NCBI GenBank assembly: GCA_963920525.1
Contig: OY986436.1
Span: forward strand, 184,399,496-184,463,495
Origin: Dichetophora obliterata
Lineage: Eukaryota; Arthropoda; Insecta; Diptera; Sciomyzidae
Reading direction: 5' to 3'
Length of the DNA: 64,000 bases
A program made the position numbers and the translations under genes. The notes beneath the pieces were generated by a model. That model worked only from the letters and a program-made list of their open reading frames with translations. It searched no databases and had not been told where the DNA came from. Positions 58,862-64,000 of this stretch are shown here, piece by piece (the first letter of the stretch is position 1; every line of letters begins with the position of its first letter).

Positions 58862-60540
58862 ATTCTAAGGGGTCTCAAAAGTTTTATAGGGTAGTGAAGA
58901 TCTCCCAAAAAAAGTGTTAGGAAAAAAATGCATGTCGTCTCTCAAAGGACAAAGTTGTTTTTTGAGCGGAACAGTAAAAATATCGATCTCAAAATGCTTT
59001 GGCTTTTGTAAGAAAAACTACAAAAGCCAAGCCAAACACAATGCTAATCTCAATTTTTACCGACAGTTCCTGTGTAAAAGATATTCGAATCTAAAGGTAC
59101 ACCCAAGATAGCACAGAACTTTTGATTGTTATCTGATTGTCAAAATTTTGGAGGTATTTATTAAAGTGTAGACGTTTTTCTTAAATTTGGCGAATTTCTG
59201 CATTTTATTGTTTTTGAGAAATGTATACTTGAATACAATTTTTTAACTTTTTCAAAAAAATTAATATAGGATTTTGGTATCGATGATAATTTTCGCAATT
59301 TGGATTCTTCAATATTTAGATAACAATCAAAAGTTCTGTGCTATCTTAAGTGTAGCTTTAGATCCGAATATCTTTAACACAGGACACTGTGGATAAAAAA
59401 ATCGAGAGTGACATTGTATTTGGCCAGATATTGTTAGTTTAAGGCAGTATTCTAGAGTAGAAAATTCAAAAATGAAAAAGAAGAAAATTAATTTTTCGAC
59501 AGTTTATATATAGCAGAATATCTCCTTAAAAGAATTTTTTCGAGATTCCAGTTACTTTAAAAGGTATAGCCATTTTAGTGTCGTCAGTTAGAATGCCTTA
59601 AAATAAACTTAAGAACTTCAAACACGTTTTTCTCGAAATTACTTTTTCCAATACGGTTGACATGATATCTGAAGTTCTAATGGATTGATAAACTTAACAT
59701 TTGGCGTGTGCCCTTTTTATATAGCCGTCTATGGCATGAACTAGGATTATATTGTAATACGACTCGTTTATTAATGCTCTTTTCTTCCTAATCCAATGCA
59801 CAGTATATTTTTTGCTTCAGCGAGTTCATATTGACGCCACGTCTCGTCTTCTTATTGGCCAATTAGCTGTCATGTCGTCAAACAAAGGAAAACAACGAGT
59901 GGAACGTAAACGTCAAAATGCACTGGCGTTGCCAAACATAATAAATTTTATACAATAATTTTTATAAAATTTACAGTGAAGTCTAAATTAACATTACAAT
60001 ATAAAAATTTGTTTTTAATATTTTTAAAAATTCATAACTTTGAACAAAAGGTCAAAAAATAACTTTAATTTTGCGAAAAATGGCTTAAACTCTTACTAAT
60101 TAAAATATTTTTTGTGTTTTTTTCATATTACTAGAAGAGTTGAAATAGTGTCAGCTTGGAGGCACCCCTTTTTTAGCAGCCCATTCCATCAGCCAGTAAT
60201 TTTTAAAATTTGTAATTTATATTTTTTTAACTTTTTGTATTATTGAAATATTAATAAACACATAATAAAAATTCAACATAAAAAAATATTAATTGCTTCT
60301 TTTTTATCGAACCTCAAAAAGGCCTTTAAACTAGAACACTGCCTTAGGTCTATTTTTACTTTTGTCTTAAGACATATGTAGTTTTTCTTACAAAAATCAA
60401 AGCATTTTGAGATCGATATTTCTAACGTTTTTTCTCAAAAAACTGCTTTGTTCTTGCGGGAGAAGAAGACTTTCTTTTTTTCCTGAAATTTGTTTGGGAA
60501 ATCTTGACCACCCTATAAAACTTTTGAGACTTCTTAGAAT
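58862..60540. mobile_element. Fold-back element with nested hairpin
   Basis: Arms of about 160 bp (58862-59025 and 60377-60540) share TCTCAAAAGTTTTATAGGGT, ATATCGATCTCAAAATGCTT and GTAAGAAAAACTAC in inverted orientation. A second matching patch, TAAGGCAGTATTCTAGAG at about 59441, pairs with CTAGAACACTGCCTTA near 60328. The left arm has about 400 bases more between these patches than the right arm, matching an extra insertion that contains the hairpin at 59062-59392. No coding potential. Confidence 0.75.
59062..59392. repeat. Hairpin with about 76-bp arms
   Basis: The left arm (59062-59140) and right arm (59310-59392) pair closely. They share AAAGATATTCG-ATCTAAAG and AAGATAGCACAGAACTTTTG in opposite orientation. 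It lies inside the left arm of the fold-back element at 58862-60540 and probably inserted there. Confidence 0.82.
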
Positions 60541-60679
60541 ACGATCTACATTTTTCGATACGCTCTACTGAACATACTCCAGTATTGTTTACAATCTTTT
60601 GACAAGTGAGAGCTTCAGTTTGTTTTCGCGCCAAAAATGGTTTAGTATTTGGTTTAAAGCCATGAAATATTGTGTAGAA

Positions 60680-61330
60680 TGTGGTAAAGCATTACTTCGC
60701 CAGTACGCAAAAAACGCTCACTGAAGAAGTCTGTTTAGGGATGAGAACAATTTTTACTGTGGAGGAGACCTTCAACAAAGAAAATGATAGAGTGTATGCT
60801 CGGTCATCTCAACAAGCTTCGCAACTGGTTCTTAGGGTTCAGAGAGATCAGCATCCGATGTAAGTATGGCCTGGTGGGAGTCTCTTTTGCTGGTGTCATA
60901 ACCTCCACTTTTGCGGAGAAGAATTGGAAACATCAGCAAAAGTGTCCCAAACGGAGTTTTTATAGAATGTTGTCAAGTCCCTAAAACACACTCTGCTCTA
61001 ACATGAGTATTGGATGTTCCAACAAGATTTTGCTCCAGAACCTAAGCCTTAAACCAAACAAGCTTGGTTGAGAAGCAATGCAGCCAATTTTATTTGTACT
61101 AAGGATTGGCATTTTGCTAGCCAAAGCCTGAATCCATAAGACTTCAAGTTAAGGAATGGTTTTATAGGCATGACATGCTCCTATCACCACCAAAATTTTG
61201 AATATCTGAAGCGTGCACTTGTCCGGGCAGTGGGAAATTTTCCGATAGAAGTGGTGGGTACTGCGATTGAAGATTGGCCGGACAGACTTCGGTCGTCCTG
61301 GAAAGCGAATGGCGGCTATTTGGAATAGTT
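60680..61330 (+). pseudogene. Mariner-like transposase fossil
   Basis: Fragments in three frames recall a mariner (maT/rosa-like) transposase: TIFTVEETFNKENDRVYARS (60748-60815) after the first acid region, MAWW and VSFAGVITSTFAEKNWKHQQ (60860-60930), then FVPTRFCS-like sequence in place of the FQQD motif, WLRSNAANFICTKDWHFASQ in shifted frame, and IEDWPDRL near 61272. Many stops and frameshifts are present. Ends are not recognised. Confidence 0.72.
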
Positions 61331-61382
61331 TTTGTTTTATCGGAAAAAAAATCCTGTACCAGAACTTGTGAAAGAACTATGT

Positions 61383-61700
61383 ACACACAAAAAAATTTTG
61401 CATAATAAAATCATTGTGATGCATAGTTGATTTCATATAACATGATTTTCTATTTCATGGTAACAGCAACATATAAAAATCATCGTTGATTCATGTAAAA
61501 AGAAAAACACGGATGCACACTTTCATTGGGTGCATGTGTTGGCATTAATTTTGCAGAGTAGGATCATTATGATTTCATACAAATTTAATAAACATGATTT
61601 CATGTGGAATCATTATTATTTCATGTAGAATCATTATGATATCATTGAGAATCATTATGAAATCTAGTAAAATCATTTTTGCATCATGTAAAAAATTTTT
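61383..61700. repeat. Degenerate ATCATTATGAT-rich repeat, copy B
   Basis: It starts CACACAAAAAAATTTTG and holds many near-copies of AATCATTATGATTTCATG. It matches the style of 18287-18560. It lies just after the mariner fossil, with about 50 bp between. Confidence 0.55.
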
Positions 61701-62890
61701 TTGCTTGCTGAAGAAGTTTCGTTTTTTCTGGTGAATTTTCTGCACATTCGACTTTTTATCGCGAAGAGTAGCGTAGTAGCAAAAATTTAAATAGTTTGTA
61801 ATAGCTAGAGATCGGATATTTATGAAATGGCATATTTAACCTGAACTTCGTGTGAATATCGGACTAAGACAGAAATTATTTTCTTTAAAAAAAGGACTAA
61901 ATAAGTCCTGTTTGTTTTGCACATTTGCATATTTCAACATATTTTTCATAAAATTGCATATTGCATATTTTGAGAATATATTTGGAATATTAAACATATT
62001 TTCTGCATATTTCTGCATATAATTTGCATAATTTAATTTTTTTTTGCAAAAATAAGTAAAAAAAAAAAACATTAAAACGCCAATCAATGGCTCCCTAGCG
62101 TCATTCAAAACTATTTTACAAGAACTTTTTATAAATGATCTTTTGATATAAAAATTAAAAAATAATCGTTATTTTCCATCCCTGGTTTTAAATTATTCTG
62201 CGTCTTTAGAGTTAGAGCATATTGATTTTTTATTCTTTACTTTTGCTTTAACTTACAATTCTTTCTCAGTTATTCTGATCGTTAAGCTCATTAAAAAAAA
62301 ATTGATGCTCATAATTGTAAAGGTTGATTATTTTGATCTCTTACAAACACATTATTACAAAAAAAAAACAAAACAGTAAACTATTCAGTTAAGATTTTTT
62401 TATGTGTCCAACAGCAGGTCCGCACCAAACTTAGCCACGAAATTGGCTTATAAATAAATGATTTTCTAAATCTTAAATTTTATGTTAAATCTCTTATTTT
62501 ATGTATAAAATTTTATTTTTAGAAGTAAAACTTCAACCTTGTATGATTTTCATAACCTTCCACGTCTACATTTAAATTTTTTGTTTTTATTAAGTTACGT
62601 ATTAAAAAGGTATAACATCGAAGCTTAAGTTTTCGGAAGTAGTAGTTTCTTTCAAATTATTTTTATCTTCATTTTAATGTTCCTGTTTGGTTAACTTTTA
62701 AAGTCAAAAACCGTTTGAAGACATTATTTTCGTCTTATATATTGAAATTTCTTGGGACCTACTCTTTGGTCAGTTTTCCGGAGTAACAAAAATGAACAAG
62801 TGTTTTTGTTACTTTCTTTGTGTAAAACTGTTCATACTTTTTGGTGTTCAAGATTTTTAAAGACGATAAGATCTTAATTTTTAAACAAAA
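61701..62890. other. AT-rich DNA, no gene seen
   Basis: Mostly AT-rich. 'gcatatt' phrases cluster at 61915-62030. No gene or known element is recognised. Confidence 0.45.
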
Positions 62891-62891
62891 A

Positions 62892-64000
62892 ATGTCGAAA
62901 ACTTCGAAACAATTTGCTTTTAAAAAGTGGATTTTTTCAAATAAAAAACGATTTCTTGGAAATTAAAGATAATAAAATATTCTGTAAGGCCTTCAAAACT
63001 GAAATATTTATAATGACTTATATTGCTCAGACATTCTTTTGCATTATGAAATTTTTAAAAAAATCACAAGTTCAACAGCATTTACAGACTCAATGTCACA
63101 TACAAAATTCTTCATTTCATGTTGAGCATGAAATGTCGGAACCTAAAGGTTTTAACTACGACTTATGCCAAGCAATGATTGCTATTAATCTTCCTTGGCA
63201 CAGTCTACAGAACAACGTTTGGAAAAATTTCCTTTAAAAATATACACAAAGGGCTGGCTATTCCAGATGAGTCAACACTAAGGAAAATTTATTTAGAGAT
63301 ATGCTACGATCAAGCAATAAATAAAATTCAAGTGGATATTGGGAGCAATTATGTTTGGATTTCTGTTGACTAAACAACTCATAAAACTGGTCGATACATA
63401 GCAAATTTCGTAGTGCGAAAATTGTGTGAAAATGACTCCTCAATTACTCTGTTGCAAAGAGTTAAAGCGAACTACCCACGCTTCGATCGCAAGATTTGTA
63501 AACTCAGCACTTTAAATATTATGGCCAAGAGCAGAAAACTCCGAAAAAGTTTTATTATTAGTGACTGATGCTGCGCCATATATGATCAAAGCTGGCCAAC
63601 ATTAAACAATTTTTTATCCAAACCTGAAGCATTTGACGTGTTTAGCTCATGATATTAACCGTGTTGCTGAACAAATCCGGTTGTCTTTTTCCTAAGTAAA
63701 TGAGTTTATTTCGGCGGCAGAAAAGGTGTTCCTGAAATCCCCTTCGCGAATTTTACTTCACAAGGAAATAATGGATAAAGGATCTTTACCTCCAAATCCT
63801 GTTATCACAAGATGGGGTACTTGGGTACAAGCTACTCTTTTTTATGCCGAACATTATAGCAAAATAAAACAAGTAATCTTTGCTGTTATAATACACTTCA
63901 TTAGCAACCTTTTTTTGCTAATATGACTTTGACGAAGTGCAGCATTTTATCAGTATTTTATTGAAATATGTTTCTTACGTTTGGTAGTCTGCTAGGCCCC
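62892..64000 (+). pseudogene. hAT-like transposase fossil, runs off the window
   Basis: A plus-strand remnant beginning near MSKTSKQFAFKKWIFSNKK with a BED-finger-like Cys (IFCKAF). Then come GLAIPDESTLRKIYLEICYD and NYVWISVD at 63373, where a TAA replaces the residue after the catalytic-type Asp. Later frames show DQSWPTLNNF-type, LTCLAHDINRVAEQI in shifted frames, and NPVITRWGTWVQATLFYAEH (63796-63857), the conserved TRWGTW block of this hAT group. Stops and frameshifts are numerous. The C-terminal dimerisation region lies beyond 64000. Confidence 0.75.

Overview
This is AT-rich, intron- or intergenic-like DNA from an insect, most likely a higher dipteran and possibly a tephritid fruit fly. 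The taxonomic guess is inference. It rests on LOA-like non-LTR elements with a DUF4780-type ORF1 and a CCTAA-repeat tail, a tRNA-headed SINE with a core resembling one I associate with tephritids, scattered CAA/GTT runs and a spliceosomal intron in one transposon gene. I find no host protein-coding exon, rRNA, functional tRNA or CRISPR array that I can support. Nearly everything recognisable is a mobile element, its remains or a tandem repeat, and every transposon gene seen is broken.

Region by region: 1-8,552 is a nested pair, a hAT-like fold-back element (1,237-8,544, perfect 8-bp target duplication) split by a full-length LOA-like retrotransposon on the minus strand (2,582-8,002, 10-bp duplication). 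8,763-19,760 holds fold-back elements, a defective DD41D mariner-type element (12,991-14,253), tRNA-like relics and short tandem arrays. 19,808-31,130 is a run of minus-strand non-LTR elements: a second, 5'-truncated LOA copy inserted at the 3' tail of a Jockey-like element, which itself has a 1.1-kb insertion, then a fold-back element containing a short relative of the first hAT-like element, then a second Jockey-like fragment.

34,185-43,441 is a 9.3-kb hexanucleotide satellite with an ATAAGT core and older ATTAGT edges. Directly beside it, 43,962-50,349 contains the most interesting material: a fossil Transib-like transposase (the superfamily that gave rise to RAG1), split by a TTAA-flanked miniature element, with a long-terminal-repeat DNA transposon with CAC ends lying at its upstream side. 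A SINE and a scrap of the same ATTAGT repeat follow at 51,056, so this transposon block may sit inside the satellite.

51,090-64,000 is mostly unannotatable AT-rich sequence with a Tc1-like DD34E fossil, an L2/CR1-like reverse transcriptase fossil, a fold-back element whose left arm carries a second hairpin, a mariner fossil, and a hAT transposase fossil that runs off the window end.

The parts do not cooperate as a pathway. The logic is stratigraphic: target-site duplications and interrupted reading frames let one order the insertions.
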